Assembly (NCBI GenBank): GCA_947630735.1
Contig: CANRIR010000003.1
Span: 1-64,000 of the forward strand
Length of the DNA stretch: 64,000 bases
Reading direction: 5' to 3'
Source of the DNA: an uncultured Marvinbryantia sp.
Lineage (GTDB): Bacteria > Bacillota > Clostridia > Lachnospirales > Lachnospiraceae
Shown here: positions 1 through 8,855 of the stretch, in pieces
How the letters are laid out: each line of letters starts with the position of its first letter
Numbering within the stretch: the stretch's first letter is position 1
Notes under the pieces: model-generated
What the model saw: the letters and a program-made list of their open reading frames with translations, nothing else
Database searches by the model: none
What the model was told of the DNA's origin: nothing
Position numbers and translations under genes: made by a program

Positions 1-178
1 TGAAGTCGTACAGGACTTTCTTCCCGCGCATGCCGGTGCACATATTCAGAAATTCCTGCTGCTGTTCCTCAGTCCACGCGGAGAATGTCTGCTTCAGGTT
101 GGCATCCCCCTGGATCAGCGCCAGGAGCTCCTGGCGAGTGCGGATCATTGGAAAATACTGTTGTAAGATATTGGTCAT
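1..178 (-). CDS. Rpn family recombination-promoting nuclease/putative transposase, N-terminal part (runs off the window)
   Basis: Minus-strand reading frame starting at an ATG at 178 after a good GGGGGAAT ribosome binding site; it is open to the window edge (about 59 residues). The translation includes EEQQQEFLNMCTGMRGKKVL, which resembles the N-terminal lead-in of the PD-(D/E)XK nuclease-family (Rpn/PDDEXK_2) proteins common in Lachnospiraceae. The catalytic core lies outside the window, so the assignment rests on the N-terminus only. It has its own promoter and a leader of about 125 bases. It sits where rpmJ would normally follow infA. The ORF track missed it because it is open at the edge. 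Confidence 0.55.
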   Translation of the reverse strand, partial: MTNILQQYFPMIRTRQELLALIQGDANLKQTFSAWTEEQQQEFLNMCTGMRGKKVLYDF

Positions 179-308
179 AAGATTCCCCCTTACCTGTAAT
201 GTTTTATTTATAGGCTAAAAACCCATACTGCAAAAACTCCTTGAGATCTGTGAACACAGAAAAATAGAAAGAAGTGAGATGAAACAGATATCTGCGTCTG
301 TATCTTTG

Positions 309-336
309 ATCATAGCATACATTTCGGAAATGTCAA
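309..336 (-). promoter_or_regulatory. SigA-type promoter of the Rpn-family gene
   Basis: On the minus strand TTGACA (331-336) and TATGAT (309-314) are separated by 16 bases, in an AT-rich stretch. Transcription would start near 302 and run into the gene at 178. The rest of the gap 179-661 holds only this promoter and the infA terminator; I see no other gene there. Confidence 0.7.
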
Positions 337-581
337 TATAGTTTATGTGTATTTTATTTTATTTTTATATTTCGAAAATATGTATTAGTGATTTATTCAG
401 AAAAAGAAACTCCAGATAGATCTCCCGCATTCATCTCCTTCAGCCACCGGTCATATCGTCATATTTTCAGCGCTCGTATCTTTATTGGATGAACCTTTGC
501 GAAAAACTATTGACACAATCGTACTTTCGTATATCGCGGCAGCTGAACCGCTGTTTCTCCTGCGGCTTCTGCCCGCGCGCG

Positions 582-642
582 AAAAAAACGGCTGCCGCAA
601 CCTTACCGGGTATTTCCCGATCTGGTTGGCAGCAGCCGTTTT
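582..642 (-). terminator. Intrinsic terminator after infA
   Basis: Inverted repeat AAAACGGCTGC...GCAGCCGTTTT with flanking AACC/GGTT pairing, followed on the minus strand by a run of seven T. It lies about 20 bases past the infA stop and would end the long ribosomal protein transcript. Confidence 0.85.
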
Positions 643-661
643 CTATGGATTCACTGATCTC

Positions 662-880
662 TTACTTGTCTCTCCAGATAATGCGGCCCTTGGACAGATC
701 ATACGGAGACAGCTCGATCGTCACTTTATCGCCCGGCAGGATGCGGATGAAATTCATGCGCAGTTTGCCGCTGATATGTGCCAGCACTACATGTTTGTTT
801 TCCAGTTCTACTTTAAACATGGCGTTGGGCAGTTTTTCCAACACGGTTCCTTCTACTTCAATTACATCTGCTTTCGACAT
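662..880 (-). CDS. infA: Translation initiation factor IF-1
   Basis: 72 residues, the normal IF-1 length, one S1-like OB fold with the typical start [13 protein letters not shown] and the [18 protein letters not shown] segment. IF-1 binds the A site of the 30S subunit during initiation and helps IF-2 and IF-3. AGGAGG lies 7 bases before the ATG. The start overlaps the 3' end of the upstream KOW gene by 23 bases, which suggests translational coupling. It is the last gene of the cluster and is followed by a terminator, whereas rpmJ usually follows. Confidence 0.97.
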   Translation of the reverse strand: MSKADVIEVEGTVLEKLPNAMFKVELENKHVVLAHISGKLRMNFIRILPGDKVTIELSPYDLSKGRIIWRDK

Positions 881-1133
881 TCAAAAACCTCCTGATCACT
901 CGTCTGATATCTTCGTCTCTCACGTTTCCGTTTGACATATTTTCCAGTTCCTGTGGGATGTTCCGGACGACCTGGACATGCTTCTTTTTCTTTTTCTTTG
1001 GTTTGTCCAGAGGCTTTAAACGCCCGTCTGTCAGGAAAACATATTCTGCATCCACACCCTTTATGACATACAGCTGTCCGGTATCATGTCCGGCTCTCGA
1101 CCACGCAAGCATACCCGGTTCATATCTATCCAT
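858..1133 (-). CDS. KOW-domain RNA-binding protein
   Basis: Small basic protein of 91 residues between map and infA. The N-terminal half (about residues 5-45: [18 protein letters not shown], then [20 protein letters not shown]) looks like a KOW/L14e-like beta barrel followed by a lysine tract. Such proteins occur at this place in clostridial spc operons, where they are annotated as KOW-domain RNA-binding proteins of unknown exact role. The ORF track starts at a GTG (1145), but GTGAGGTG just upstream of the ATG at 1133 serves better as a ribosome binding site, so I chose MDRYEPG. The 3' end overlaps infA. Confidence 0.8.
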   Translation of the reverse strand: MDRYEPGMLAWSRAGHDTGQLYVIKGVDAEYVFLTDGRLKPLDKPKKKKKKHVQVVRNIPQELENMSNGNVRDEDIRRVIRRFLNVESRCN

Positions 1134-1148
1134 CCGACACCTCACAGA

Positions 1149-1904
1149 CTACATATGCAGCGTCAGAAGTTCCGGATCGCCGTCTGTGATCAGCACTGTG
1201 TTTTCATAATGAGCTGAGAGGGATCCGTCCTCCGTCACAACTGTCCAGTCGTCGTCCAGCCAGCATACGTCACAGCGTCCCGCATTGATCATGGGCTCTA
1301 TGGCCAGGGTCATGCCGGGCATCAGACGAAGCCCGCGGCGCTTTTGCGTAAAGTTCGGGATCTGGGGATCCTCATGGAGCGCTCTGCCGATACCGTGGCC
1401 CACAAGGTCACGCACTACGCCGTAGCCGAAGCTCTCTGCGTAAGTCCCGATAGCGTTGGAGATATCATACAGATGACAGCCCGCCCGGGCAAATTCAATG
1501 CCCCTAAAAAAGCTCTCCTCCGTCACCCTGATCAGCTTCTCCGCCTCCGGACTGATCTTTCCCACGGCATGCGTGCGCGCGGCATCGGAGTGGAACCCCT
1601 GGTAGATCAAACCGGCGTCCAGGCTCACAATATCCCCTTCCTTCAGGATATGATCCTTGTGCGGGATCCCATGCACCACCTCGTCGTTCACGGAAACACA
1701 GATGGATGCCGGGTACCCGTTGTAATGCAGGAAATTTGGTATGCAGCCGAGTCCGCGGATCAGTTCTTCCCCATAACGGTCAATGTCTTTGGTGGAAATG
1801 CCGGGTTTTACAAATTCGCCCAGTTTCTGATGAACCTGTTCCAGGCGCCTGCCGGCCTCCCGCATAAGCTCGATTTCTTTCGGAGATTTTATCGTTACCG
1901 CCAT
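1149..1904 (-). CDS. map: Type I methionine aminopeptidase
   Basis: 251 residues, normal for the type Ia enzyme. It removes the initiator methionine from nascent proteins. The pita-bread fold metal ligands are visible: D in SLDAGLIYQGFHSDAART (two Asp), H in VGHGIGRALHEDP, E in TLAIEPM and E in VVTEDGSLSAHYENT. Its ATG at 1904 lies 2 bases after the adk stop, and the adk 3' end supplies the GGTGAG ribosome binding site, so translation is probably coupled. The adk-map order is the usual Firmicutes spc arrangement. Confidence 0.97.
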   Translation of the reverse strand: MAVTIKSPKEIELMREAGRRLEQVHQKLGEFVKPGISTKDIDRYGEELIRGLGCIPNFLHYNGYPASICVSVNDEVVHGIPHKDHILKEGDIVSLDAGLIYQGFHSDAARTHAVGKISPEAEKLIRVTEESFFRGIEFARAGCHLYDISNAIGTYAESFGYGVVRDLVGHGIGRALHEDPQIPNFTQKRRGLRLMPGMTLAIEPMINAGRCDVCWLDDDWTVVTEDGSLSAHYENTVLITDGDPELLTLHM

Positions 1905-1906
1905 GA

Positions 1907-2551
1907 CTACTCACCCAATATCTGCACAATGGCGTCAAACACACGGTCCATCTCCATCGTGCCGTCCACAGTCTTCAAAATGCCGGCCTTCTTGTAATAG
2001 TCGATGAGGGGCTGCGTCTGTTCGTGATAAACGCCGAGGCGCTTCTGAACGGTTTCCGGCTTGTCGTCGTCCCGCAGGATCAGCTTCTCGCCGCAGGCAT
2101 CGCAGATGCCCTCCACCTTGGTGGGATTGAACACCACATGATAGGTAGCGCCGCAGGATGTGCAGGCTCTCCTGCCGCTCATGCGGGTTACGATATTCTC
2201 ATCCGGCACATCCACGTCGATGGCTACGTCCATCTTTTCGCCCAGTTTGCCGAGCGCCGCATCCAGGCTCTCCGCCTGCGGGATCGTGCGCGGGAACCCG
2301 TCCAGCACATATCCGTTCCCGCAGTCGTCCTGCGCGATGCGGTCCATCAGCATATCAATGACCAGCTCATCCGGCACAAGGAGCCCCTGGTTCATGAATA
2401 CCTTGGCCTTCTGGCCAAGCTCAGTGTCCCCTTTTACGTTGGCGCGCAGGATGTCGCCGGTGGAGATATGGGGAATGCCGTATTTCTCCGCAATGCGCTT
2501 TGCCTGTGTGCCTTTGCCCGCTCCGGGTGCACCTAACATAATAATCTTCAT
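1907..2551 (-). CDS. adk: Adenylate kinase, zinc-binding type
   Basis: 214 residues. It catalyses AMP + ATP to 2 ADP. The P-loop [11 protein letters not shown] is at residues 7-17, the AMP-binding segment is [10 protein letters not shown] and the LID lies near residue 125. The LID carries two Cys pairs ([14 protein letters not shown] and [10 protein letters not shown]), the Gram-positive four-Cys zinc version. It sits in the secY-adk-map order with an AAGGAATGGAACT leader before the ATG. The 173-base gap to secY is unusual for this operon and is filled by hairpins (listed separately). Confidence 0.97.
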   Translation of the reverse strand: MKIIMLGAPGAGKGTQAKRIAEKYGIPHISTGDILRANVKGDTELGQKAKVFMNQGLLVPDELVIDMLMDRIAQDDCGNGYVLDGFPRTIPQAESLDAALGKLGEKMDVAIDVDVPDENIVTRMSGRRACTSCGATYHVVFNPTKVEGICDACGEKLILRDDDKPETVQKRLGVYHEQTQPLIDYYKKAGILKTVDGTMEMDRVFDAIVQILGE

Positions 2552-2581
2552 AGTTCCATTCCTTTCCTATAAGTAGCAACG

Positions 2582-2723
2582 CCCCCTCCTGAGGAGGGGG
2601 ATATTGTCGCCTTTTACCCAACATCCCTGGCGGGATGTCGCCTTGCCACGATCCTGCGGATCGTGACATCTTTCCAACATCCCTGGCGGGATGTCGCCTC
2701 GCCACGATTCTGCGAATCGTGGC
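2582..2723. repeat. Array of five short palindromes between secY and adk
   Basis: Five hairpin-forming palindromes: CCCCCTCC-TGA-GGAGGGGG (2582-2600), ACATCCC-TGGC-GGGATGT (2621-2638), CACGATCC-TGC-GGATCGTG (2647-2665), a second ACATCCC copy (2677-2694) and GCCACGATTC-TGC-GAATCGTGGC (2701-2723). The ACATCCC/CACGAT pair is a composite unit present twice at a 56-base offset (from about 2619 and 2675). The last palindrome begins one base after the secY stop in the transcript. None has a T-tract, so RNA stabilisation or a mobile palindromic element is more likely than termination. The same palindrome style recurs at 6761 and 14799. Confidence 0.8.
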
Positions 2724-2724
2724 A

Positions 2725-4038
2725 TTATTCACTCAGAAATCCTTTGTAGTTGCGCACCACCATCTGGGACTCAATCTGGTTGATGGTCTCCAGGATAACG
2801 CTCACGATGATGATGATGGATGTGCCGCCAAAGGAAACATACGCGTTGAACACACCGTTGAAGAAGATCGGGATCAAAACTACGATCGTCAGACCCACCG
2901 CGCCGATGAACACGATATAGCCCAGGATGCGGTTCAGGTAATCCACGGTCGGTTTGCCCGGACGGATGCCGAGCACCGAGCCGCCCTGCTTCTTCATGTT
3001 GTCCGCCACTTCAATCGGGTTGAAGCTGATGGATGTGTAGAAATATGCAAACGCGATGATCAGCACGATATAGACCAGCATGCCGATGGAATACTCCGGA
3101 TGCGCCGGGCTGAACCAGTTGTTCTGGTTCAGAGCGTTTACGATCGCTCCGCCAAATCCGGACGGAGTCACACCCAGGATTGATACGATCATGCTGGGCA
3201 TGCTGAACAGGGACGATGCAAAGATAACCGGGATAACGCCCGCCGTATTGACTTTCAGCGGAATGTAGGTGGACTGGCCGCCCACCAGCTTTCTTCCCTG
3301 CATCTTCTTCGCATACTGCACCGGAATACGTCTCACAGCGTCATTCAGCAGAATGACCAGCACGATGGTAACCGCGATGATCGCCAGGATGATGACAGCC
3401 GCCAGAATACCGCGCGCCAGCGTGCGCCCTTTGATGAAGCCCTCGTACAGAGTGCCGAGATCTGCCGGCACACGGGAGAGGATGTTGATCACCAGGACGA
3501 TGGAAATACCGTTGCCAACGCCGTTTTCTGTGATGCGCTCACCGATCCACATCAGGAATGCGCTTCCTGCCGTCAGGGCAAGCACCACGGTCAGTCCCTT
3601 CAGGAAGTTCACATTCGGGATCAGGCCGCTTCTGCCGAACGCAACCGTCATGGCTGTGGACTCAATGAGCGCCAGCGCCACCGTCACGTAACGAGTAATT
3701 GCCGTAATCTTTTTTCTGCCTTCCTCGCCGTCTCTCTGCATCTCTTCCAATGGCGGAATCGCTATGGTAAGGAGCTGCATGATGATGGAGGATGTGATGT
3801 ACGGCGTAATGCTCAATGCAAATATTGACATTTTCTCGAAGGATCCGCCTGTGAACGCGCTGAAGAAGTTAAACGCGCCGCCCGTCTGCTGTGCGAACCA
3901 GTTCGCCATATACTCGCGGTTCACGCCGGGAACCGGGAGCTGGGAACCAAGCCGGATGACTACCAGCATCGCAAACGTGTAGAGCAGACGTTTGCGGATA
4001 TCCTTCACTTTAAACATATTACGAAGTGTTTCAAACAT
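2725..4038 (-). CDS. secY: Protein translocase channel subunit SecY
   Basis: 437 residues, ten hydrophobic segments expected for the SecYEG channel. The N-terminus [19 protein letters not shown], the plug-region segment FSAFTGGSFEKMSIFALSI and the cytoplasmic loop NPIEVADNMKKQGG are typical. It forms the membrane pore for Sec-dependent export, which the many signal-peptide proteins in this window use. The ATG overlaps the rplO stop (TGATG), so the two are coupled. Downstream lies the palindrome array, then adk. Confidence 0.97.
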   Translation of the reverse strand: MFETLRNMFKVKDIRKRLLYTFAMLVVIRLGSQLPVPGVNREYMANWFAQQTGGAFNFFSAFTGGSFEKMSIFALSITPYITSSIIMQLLTIAIPPLEEMQRDGEEGRKKITAITRYVTVALALIESTAMTVAFGRSGLIPNVNFLKGLTVVLALTAGSAFLMWIGERITENGVGNGISIVLVINILSRVPADLGTLYEGFIKGRTLARGILAAVIILAIIAVTIVLVILLNDAVRRIPVQYAKKMQGRKLVGGQSTYIPLKVNTAGVIPVIFASSLFSMPSMIVSILGVTPSGFGGAIVNALNQNNWFSPAHPEYSIGMLVYIVLIIAFAYFYTSISFNPIEVADNMKKQGGSVLGIRPGKPTVDYLNRILGYIVFIGAVGLTIVVLIPIFFNGVFNAYVSFGGTSIIIIVSVILETINQIESQMVVRNYKGFLSE

Positions 4039-4478
4039 CAGATCACCTCAGCTTTTCCACCAAGCGCCTCTATCTTAGCCTTAGCACCCTCACTGAAGGC
4101 GTTTACCTTGACATTCAGCTTCTTTGTTAATTCTCCGTTTCCAAGTACCTTTACGCCATCTTTTGCGCTCTTGATAACACCGGCTTCGATCAGTGTGTCG
4201 ATTGTCACCTCCGTATCGTTATCAAATCTCTCAAGTTCGCTTACGTTGATCGCCTCAATGTCAAGTGTGTTCCTGTTCGTAAAGCCCCTCTTGGGAATGC
4301 GTCTGTATAATGGCATCTGTCCGCCTTCAAACCCCGGTCTCGGAGCTCCGGAACGGGCTTTCTGACCCTTGTGTCCCTTGCCGGCTGTCTTGCCGTTGCC
4401 TGAGCCGTGTCCACGGCCCCTTCTGAAATTATCATTATGCTTGGAACCTTCTGCCGGTTTTAAGTTTGATAAATCCAT
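4038..4478 (-). CDS. rplO: 50S ribosomal protein L15
   Basis: 146 residues from the second of two adjacent ATG codons. AGGAGG lies 7 bases before it and only 4 bases before the first, and [14 protein letters not shown] is the usual L15 start. The glycine- and basic-rich N-terminal extension ([20 protein letters not shown]) threads into 23S rRNA. It is followed by the globular C-terminal part. It lies between rpmD and secY in standard spc order and overlaps the secY start by one base. Confidence 0.96.
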   Translation of the reverse strand: MDLSNLKPAEGSKHNDNFRRGRGHGSGNGKTAGKGHKGQKARSGAPRPGFEGGQMPLYRRIPKRGFTNRNTLDIEAINVSELERFDNDTEVTIDTLIEAGVIKSAKDGVKVLGNGELTKKLNVKVNAFSEGAKAKIEALGGKAEVI

Positions 4479-4496
4479 CATGGCACCTCCTTATAG

Positions 4497-4679
4497 TTAG
4501 ATTTCTTCTACTTTCACTAAATGCTGCACCTGCTTAACCATCCCCTGGGTAGCCGCGTTGTTCGGGAGTTCCACAGAGTGATTCAACTTGCGCAGACCCA
4601 GCGCAGCCACCGTCGCGCGATGCTTCGGGATAGCGCCGATCGTAGATTTTACCAGTGTAACTTTTACTTTATCTGCCAT
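4497..4679 (-). CDS. rpmD: 50S ribosomal protein L30
   Basis: 60 residues, the normal short bacterial L30, with the typical VKVTLVKSTIGAIPKHRATV start and ALGLRKLNHSVELPN core. AGGAGG lies 8 bases before the ATG. It stands between rpsE and rplO as in most bacteria. A gap of 84 bases to rpsE holds no clear ORF. Confidence 0.96.
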   Translation of the reverse strand: MADKVKVTLVKSTIGAIPKHRATVAALGLRKLNHSVELPNNAATQGMVKQVQHLVKVEEI

Positions 4680-4763
4680 CTTCTATTCCTCCTTTTAAAT
4701 TGCTCGCCTGCGTTTGCGGCAGATCTGCGCGGACATTGGGAAATGCCGCGCGCTGCCCTGCGC

Positions 4764-5273
4764 TTATGCGCGGACGTCGTCTGCAGATTTCCCGCGCAGT
4801 CTTGCAACTTCCTCTGGGGATTTCAGCTGCTTTAAGCCCTCCAGGGTGGCAAGCACAACATTCTGCTTGTTTCTGGAACCCAGGGATTTTGTACGGATAT
4901 TGCGGATGCCGGCCAGCTCAAGCACATTACGCGCCGGGCCGCCCGCGATAACGCCGGTACCTTCCGGAGCCCTCTTCAGGATCACGTGGGAACCGCCGAA
5001 GATACCCTCAAAATCGTGCGGGATGCTCGCATTGTTGTCCAATGCGACATTGATCAGTTTCTTAGCAGCGTCTTCTTTTCCTTTGCGGATAGCTTCCGGA
5101 ATTTCTTTTGCCTTTCCTAAACCTGCTCCAACATGGCCGTTTCCGTCGCCGACAACCACTAACGCCGTGAACTTCATGTTCTTGCCGCCCTTAACAACCT
5201 TGGTAACACGCTTAATAGACACTACTTTCTCATTTAATTCCAACTGATTGGGATCGATAATCTCTCGCTTCAT
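4764..5273 (-). CDS. rpsE: 30S ribosomal protein S5
   Basis: 169 residues. The N-terminal double-stranded RNA-binding domain ([40 protein letters not shown]) is followed by the C-terminal S5 domain ([21 protein letters not shown]). S5 contributes to decoding fidelity and lines the mRNA entry region with S3 and S4. The C-terminus ([18 protein letters not shown]) is complete. AGGAGG lies 7 bases before the ATG; the ribosome binding site overlaps the rplR stop. Confidence 0.97.
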   Translation of the reverse strand: MKREIIDPNQLELNEKVVSIKRVTKVVKGGKNMKFTALVVVGDGNGHVGAGLGKAKEIPEAIRKGKEDAAKKLINVALDNNASIPHDFEGIFGGSHVILKRAPEGTGVIAGGPARNVLELAGIRNIRTKSLGSRNKQNVVLATLEGLKQLKSPEEVARLRGKSADDVRA

Positions 5274-5284
5274 GTGTCTACCTC

Positions 5285-5653
5285 CTAAAATTCCAGACCA
5301 GCTTCTCTTGCTGCATCTGCTAATGCCTGAATCTTACCCTGATATATGAAGCCGCCTCTGTCAAAGACAACGGTTTTGATACCTTTTTCAAGAGCTCTCT
5401 CGGCAATCACTTTTCCTAAGTATGCTGCTGCCTCGACGTTGTTCGTCTTCTCCAGCTCTGCCTTCACTTCCTTCTGAAGGGTGCATGCAGATACGAGAGT
5501 GTTTCCGACTGTATCGTCAATAATTTGAGCATACATATGATTATTGCTTCTAAACACTGCAAGGCGCGGTCTTTCTGCAGTACCTGCAAAACGATTGCGA
5601 ATCTTTCTGTGTTTATTGACACGAACTTTAGTTCTGGATTCTTTTCTAACCAT
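5285..5653 (-). CDS. rplR: 50S ribosomal protein L18
   Basis: 122 residues from the ATG at 5653. The ORF track begins two codons earlier at a GTG, but GGAG is only 3 bases from that GTG and 9 from the ATG, so [15 protein letters not shown] is the likelier start. L18 binds 5S rRNA in the central protuberance. The basic N-terminus and the [20 protein letters not shown] and [28 protein letters not shown] segments are typical of the family. Confidence 0.96.
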   Translation of the reverse strand: MVRKESRTKVRVNKHRKIRNRFAGTAERPRLAVFRSNNHMYAQIIDDTVGNTLVSACTLQKEVKAELEKTNNVEAAAYLGKVIAERALEKGIKTVVFDRGGFIYQGKIQALADAAREAGLEF

Positions 5654-5670
5654 TTTCACACTCTCCTTAC

Positions 5671-6210
5671 TTATTTCTTACCAGTCTTACCAACTTTACG
5701 TCTGATCACTTCATCAGCATACTTAATACCCTTGCCCTTATAGGGTTCCGGAGCTCTCTTTTCTCTGATTTCAGCCGCGTATTGGCCAACTTTTTCTTTG
5801 TCGATGCCCTTAACCGTAATTTTGTTTCCGTCCACTACGGATTCAAGCCCCTGCGGATCGATCATCTCTACCGGATGGGAGTAACCTAAGGATAATGTCA
5901 GTTTGTTGCCCTGCTTTGCAGCCCTGTAACCTACGCCGTTAACCTCGAGAACCTTCTCGTAGCCCTCGCTCACGCCCACCACCATGTTGTGGATCAGCGT
6001 CCTGGTAAGGCCGTGCAGAGATTTCATTTTCTTCAGATCATTCGGTCTGGAAACGATCACGTGACCGTCTTCCACCTTGATATCCATTTCAGCCGGGAGC
6101 ACTCTCTCAAGGGTTCCCTTGCTGCCTTTTACCGTCACTTTGTTGCCCTCTGCAACGGTAACCGTAACGCCTGCCGGAATGACCACCGGCATTCTTCCGA
6201 TTCGTGACAT
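5671..6210 (-). CDS. rplF: 50S ribosomal protein L6
   Basis: 179 residues with the duplicated L6 fold. It starts [17 protein letters not shown] and carries the C-terminal signature [20 protein letters not shown]6 sits near the sarcin-ricin loop and supports elongation-factor GTPase function. AAGGAGG precedes the ATG. It lies between rpsH and rplR as usual. Confidence 0.97.
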   Translation of the reverse strand: MSRIGRMPVVIPAGVTVTVAEGNKVTVKGSKGTLERVLPAEMDIKVEDGHVIVSRPNDLKKMKSLHGLTRTLIHNMVVGVSEGYEKVLEVNGVGYRAAKQGNKLTLSLGYSHPVEMIDPQGLESVVDGNKITVKGIDKEKVGQYAAEIREKRAPEPYKGKGIKYADEVIRRKVGKTGKK

Positions 6211-6278
6211 TGTTATGTCCTCCTTACTTAGATTTTCGGAGCGGAATCCACCGCTCTGTTTTCAGTGAGTTGCCGTGT

Positions 6279-6680
6279 TTACCACACGAATGCCAGGACC
6301 TCGCCGCCAACCTGCTGTTTGCGCGCTTCTTTGTCCGTGATAACGCCCTTGTTTGTGGAAAGGATCGCCACGCCAAGTCCGCCCAGCACTCTCGGAATCT
6401 CGTCCTTGCCCGCGTACACGCGAAGGCCCGGCTTGGAGATTCTCTTAATGCCGGTAATAATCTTCTCGTTCTTGTCCGCACCGTACTTTAAGGTAATGCG
6501 GATAACCGGAAAGCCACTTTCCTGTACGATATCGTATTTGCTGATATAGCCCTCATCTAAGAGAATATTTGCGATGGCAAGTTTCATCTTGGACGACGGT
6601 ACATCTACTGTATCATGTTTTGCAGTATTTGCATTACGGATTCTTGTAAGCATATCTGCAATCGGATCGCTCATAGTCAT
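6279..6680 (-). CDS. rpsH: 30S ribosomal protein S8
   Basis: 133 residues. It starts [29 protein letters not shown] lies 8 bases before this ATG. The C-terminal signature [26 protein letters not shown] is complete. S8 is a primary binder of 16S helix 21 and in enterobacteria is the autogenous repressor of the spc operon; whether that holds here is not visible. A perfect 25-base palindrome lies in the gap upstream, towards rpsZ. Confidence 0.97.
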   Translation of the reverse strand: MTMSDPIADMLTRIRNANTAKHDTVDVPSSKMKLAIANILLDEGYISKYDIVQESGFPVIRITLKYGADKNEKIITGIKRISKPGLRVYAGKDEIPRVLGGLGVAILSTNKGVITDKEARKQQVGGEVLAFVW

Positions 6681-6760
6681 CTGAATGTCCTCCTTAATTT
6701 GATAATTTAAGTTGTCGCCGTAGTAACAACATCTCGCTGCGCTCGATACTGTTACCGCCG

Positions 6761-6785
6761 TGCAACGATCCTGCGGATCGTTGCA
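6761..6785. repeat. Perfect palindrome between rpsZ and rpsH
   Basis: TGCAACGATCC-TGC-GGATCGTTGCA, arms of 11 bases around a TGC triloop, just after the rpsZ stop in the transcript. The core CGATCC-TGC-GGATCG matches the palindrome at 2647-2665 between secY and adk, so the same small element is present at two intergenic sites of one operon. There is no T-tract. Confidence 0.8.
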
Positions 6786-6786
6786 T

Positions 6787-6972
6787 TTACCAGCTTGCTT
6801 TTTTTACGCCGGGGATCTGTCCCTTGTATGCCAGTTCGCGGAAGCAGATCCTGCAGATTCCGTACTTTCTCAGGTAGGCATGCGGACGACCGCAGATTCT
6901 GCAGCGGTTGTATTCTCTGGTGGAGAATTTCTGTTTGCGCTGCTGTTTGATCTTCATTGCTGTCTTAGCCAT
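6787..6972 (-). CDS. rpsZ: 30S ribosomal protein S14, zinc-ribbon (type Z) form
   Basis: 61 residues, the short zinc-containing S14 with Cys pairs in [13 protein letters not shown] and [14 protein letters not shown]. This is the form used under zinc-replete conditions in Firmicutes. The start [13 protein letters not shown] has AGGAGG close upstream. It lies between rplE and rpsH. The gaps on both sides (about 106 and 121 bases) are long for this operon; the downstream one carries the palindrome at 6761. Confidence 0.97.
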   Translation of the reverse strand: MAKTAMKIKQQRKQKFSTREYNRCRICGRPHAYLRKYGICRICFRELAYKGQIPGVKKASW

Positions 6973-7093
6973 GAATGTTCCTCCTATAATTCTATCACTC
7001 TATCGTGTCAACAACATAACAACATTTTCTTAACATCGCGCCGCGCTCGGTGCCGCCGCGCCAAAAGGTGTCCTCCGACTGTACCGGTTCCCC

Positions 7094-7636
7094 TTATGAT
7101 CTGGCAAACGGCATGTTGAACAGGGTCAGCAGCTCGCGCGCTTCTTCGTCGGTCTTGGCCGTCGTCACGAAGATGACGTCCATGCCGCGCACCTTATCTA
7201 CCTTGTCGTACTCGATTTCCGGGAAGATCAGCTGCTCTTTGATGCCCAGGGCGTAATTGCCTCTGCCGTCGAACGCGTTGGGATTGACGCCGCGGAAGTC
7301 ACGCACACGCGGAAGAGCCAGGTTGATGAGGCGATCCACGAACTCGTACATTCTCTCGCCGCGCAGGGTTACTTTGCAGCCGATGGCCATGCCCTCTCTG
7401 ATCTTGAAGTTCGCCACGGAGTTTTTAGCCTTGGTCGTCACGGCCTTCTGGCCTGTGATCGTTTCCATATCCTTCACAGCGGACTCCAGGAGCTTTGCGT
7501 TCTCCTTCGCTTCGCCGACGCCCATGTTGACGACTACCTTGTCGAGCTTCGGAACTTCCATGATATTTTTATATCCAAACTTTTTGATCATAGCATCTAC
7601 GATCTCGTTTTTGTATGTGTCTTTGAGTCTACTCAA
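7094..7636 (-). CDS. rplE: 50S ribosomal protein L5
   Basis: 180 residues with typical segments [45 protein letters not shown] and the C-terminal [20 protein letters not shown]5 binds 5S rRNA and contacts P-site tRNA. The start codon appears to be TTG: AGGAGG lies 9 bases upstream, and the frame reads [12 protein letters not shown], the normal L5 N-terminus. A TTG start is unusual for a highly expressed ribosomal gene. Confidence 0.96.
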   Translation of the reverse strand: MSRLKDTYKNEIVDAMIKKFGYKNIMEVPKLDKVVVNMGVGEAKENAKLLESAVKDMETITGQKAVTTKAKNSVANFKIREGMAIGCKVTLRGERMYEFVDRLINLALPRVRDFRGVNPNAFDGRGNYALGIKEQLIFPEIEYDKVDKVRGMDVIFVTTAKTDEEARELLTLFNMPFARS

Positions 7637-7658
7637 CTTGTATGGCCTCCTCTCTCAA

Positions 7659-7970
7659 TTAATTGATTACAGCGCCGGTCGCTTTTGCCACACGCACCTT
7701 TTTGTCGCCATCCATCCTGAATCCGACTCTGGTAGGTCTTCCGTTTACCAACAGCATGACATTGGAGATGTCAATGTACGCCTCTTTGTTGGTAATGCCG
7801 CCCTGCTGGTTTGCCGCAGACGGTTTGGAGTGCTTCACAACCATGTTCACGCCTTCTACGAGGACCTTGTGGTTCTTCGCGTCCACCGCCAGAACTTTGC
7901 CCTCTTTATCCTTATCTTTGCCTGCGATTACCTTTACGGTGTCGCCCTTTTTAATCTTCAATGATGACAT
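7659..7970 (-). CDS. rplX: 50S ribosomal protein L24
   Basis: 103 residues from the ATG at 7970, 7 bases after AGGAGG; the ORF track starts one codon earlier at a GTG. It has the KOW motif at the N-terminus ([21 protein letters not shown]) and the typical [12 protein letters not shown] segment. L24 is an assembly initiator for the large subunit. It lies between rplN and rplE as usual. Confidence 0.96.
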   Translation of the reverse strand: MSSLKIKKGDTVKVIAGKDKDKEGKVLAVDAKNHKVLVEGVNMVVKHSKPSAANQQGGITNKEAYIDISNVMLLVNGRPTRVGFRMDGDKKVRVAKATGAVIN

Positions 7971-7984
7971 CACTCAACCTCCTG

Positions 7985-8353
7985 TCACAGCACTTCCGGG
8001 GCCAGGGACGCGATCTTCATGAACTGCTTGTCGCGAAGCTCTCTGGCTACGGGTCCAAAAATACGGGTTCCTCTCGGATTCTTGTCATCCTTGATGATGA
8101 CTGCAGCATTCTCATCAAATCTGATATAGGAACCGTCTTTGCGGCGGGTTCCCTTTACTGTGCGGACAACGACAGCTTTCACGACATCGCCTTTTTTGAC
8201 AACGCCGCCTGGTGTTGCATCTTTGACCGTAGCAACGATAATGTCGCCGATACTTGCATATCTTCTGGTTGAACCGCCCATAACCCTGATGCAGAGCAAC
8301 TCTTTCGCACCGGTGTTATCCGCAACCTTAAGTCTGCTTTCCTGCTGTATCAT
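7985..8353 (-). CDS. rplN: 50S ribosomal protein L14
   Basis: 122 residues, exact family length. The start [24 protein letters not shown] and the C-terminal [24 protein letters not shown] are canonical. L14 lies at the subunit interface and forms bridges with 16S rRNA; it is also the docking site for RsfS. AGGAGG precedes the ATG. Confidence 0.98.
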   Translation of the reverse strand: MIQQESRLKVADNTGAKELLCIRVMGGSTRRYASIGDIIVATVKDATPGGVVKKGDVVKAVVVRTVKGTRRKDGSYIRFDENAAVIIKDDKNPRGTRIFGPVARELRDKQFMKIASLAPEVL

Positions 8354-8370
8354 GCTGATTCCCTCCTATA

Positions 8371-8625
8371 CTATTTCGCTCTCTCGGTAATTTCCACAAG
8401 TCTCCATCTCTTGTCCTTGGACAGCGGTCTTGTCTCCATAACCTTTACGGTATCGCCGACGTTGCACTCGTTGTTCTCATCGTGCGCCTTCAGCTTGTAC
8501 GTGTTCTTAACAACCTTTTTGTAAAGGGGATGCTTTACATGGTTCTCTACCGCAACAACGATTGTCTTATCCATTTTGTTGCTGACAACTTTACCCGTCC
8601 GGGTTTTTCTAAGATTTCTATCCAC
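8371..8625 (-). CDS. rpsQ: 30S ribosomal protein S17
   Basis: 84 residues, OB fold, starting [21 protein letters not shown] and including the [25 protein letters not shown] core. S17 is a primary 16S-binding protein. The start codon is GTG with GGAG 10 bases upstream; no ATG in this frame would leave the N-terminus intact. Confidence 0.96.
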   Translation of the reverse strand: MDRNLRKTRTGKVVSNKMDKTIVVAVENHVKHPLYKKVVKNTYKLKAHDENNECNVGDTVKVMETRPLSKDKRWRLVEITERAK

Positions 8626-8651
8626 GTCTATTTAGCTCCTTTCGTGGTCGT

Positions 8652-8855
8652 TTACGCGTTGGACTTCTCAGTGATGATTGTCTGGATCCTGGCGATGTTT
8701 CTGCGAACTTCCTTGATCCGGCTGGTGTTGGTCAACTGATTGGTCGCATTCTGGAATCTTAAATTGAACAGTTCCTTCTTAGCAGCTACTAATTCCTGGT
8801 TTAATTCTGCAGCTGATTTTTTATTCAAATCTTCTACATACTTATTCGTTTTCAC
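8652..8855 (-). CDS. rpmC: 50S ribosomal protein L29
   Basis: 67 residues if read from the GTG at 8855 ([14 protein letters not shown]), which has AAGGCGG 8 bases upstream; the ORF track's GTG three codons earlier would lie inside that ribosome binding site. It is a two-helix protein near the tunnel exit, with the typical [18 protein letters not shown] segment. The start overlaps the 3' end of rplP by about 14 bases, suggesting coupling. Confidence 0.95.
   Translation of the reverse strand: MKTNKYVEDLNKKSAAELNQELVAAKKELFNLRFQNATNQLTNTSRIKEVRRNIARIQTIITEKSNA

Noticed and set aside
485-935. Plus-strand ORFs of 136 and 148 codons across the infA terminator
   Set aside because: They overlap infA and its terminator in antisense and have no ribosome binding site or recognisable product.
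2582-2723. CRISPR-like array
   Set aside because: The repeats are palindromic units with offset 56 bases and only two copies; there are no regular unique spacers and no cas genes.
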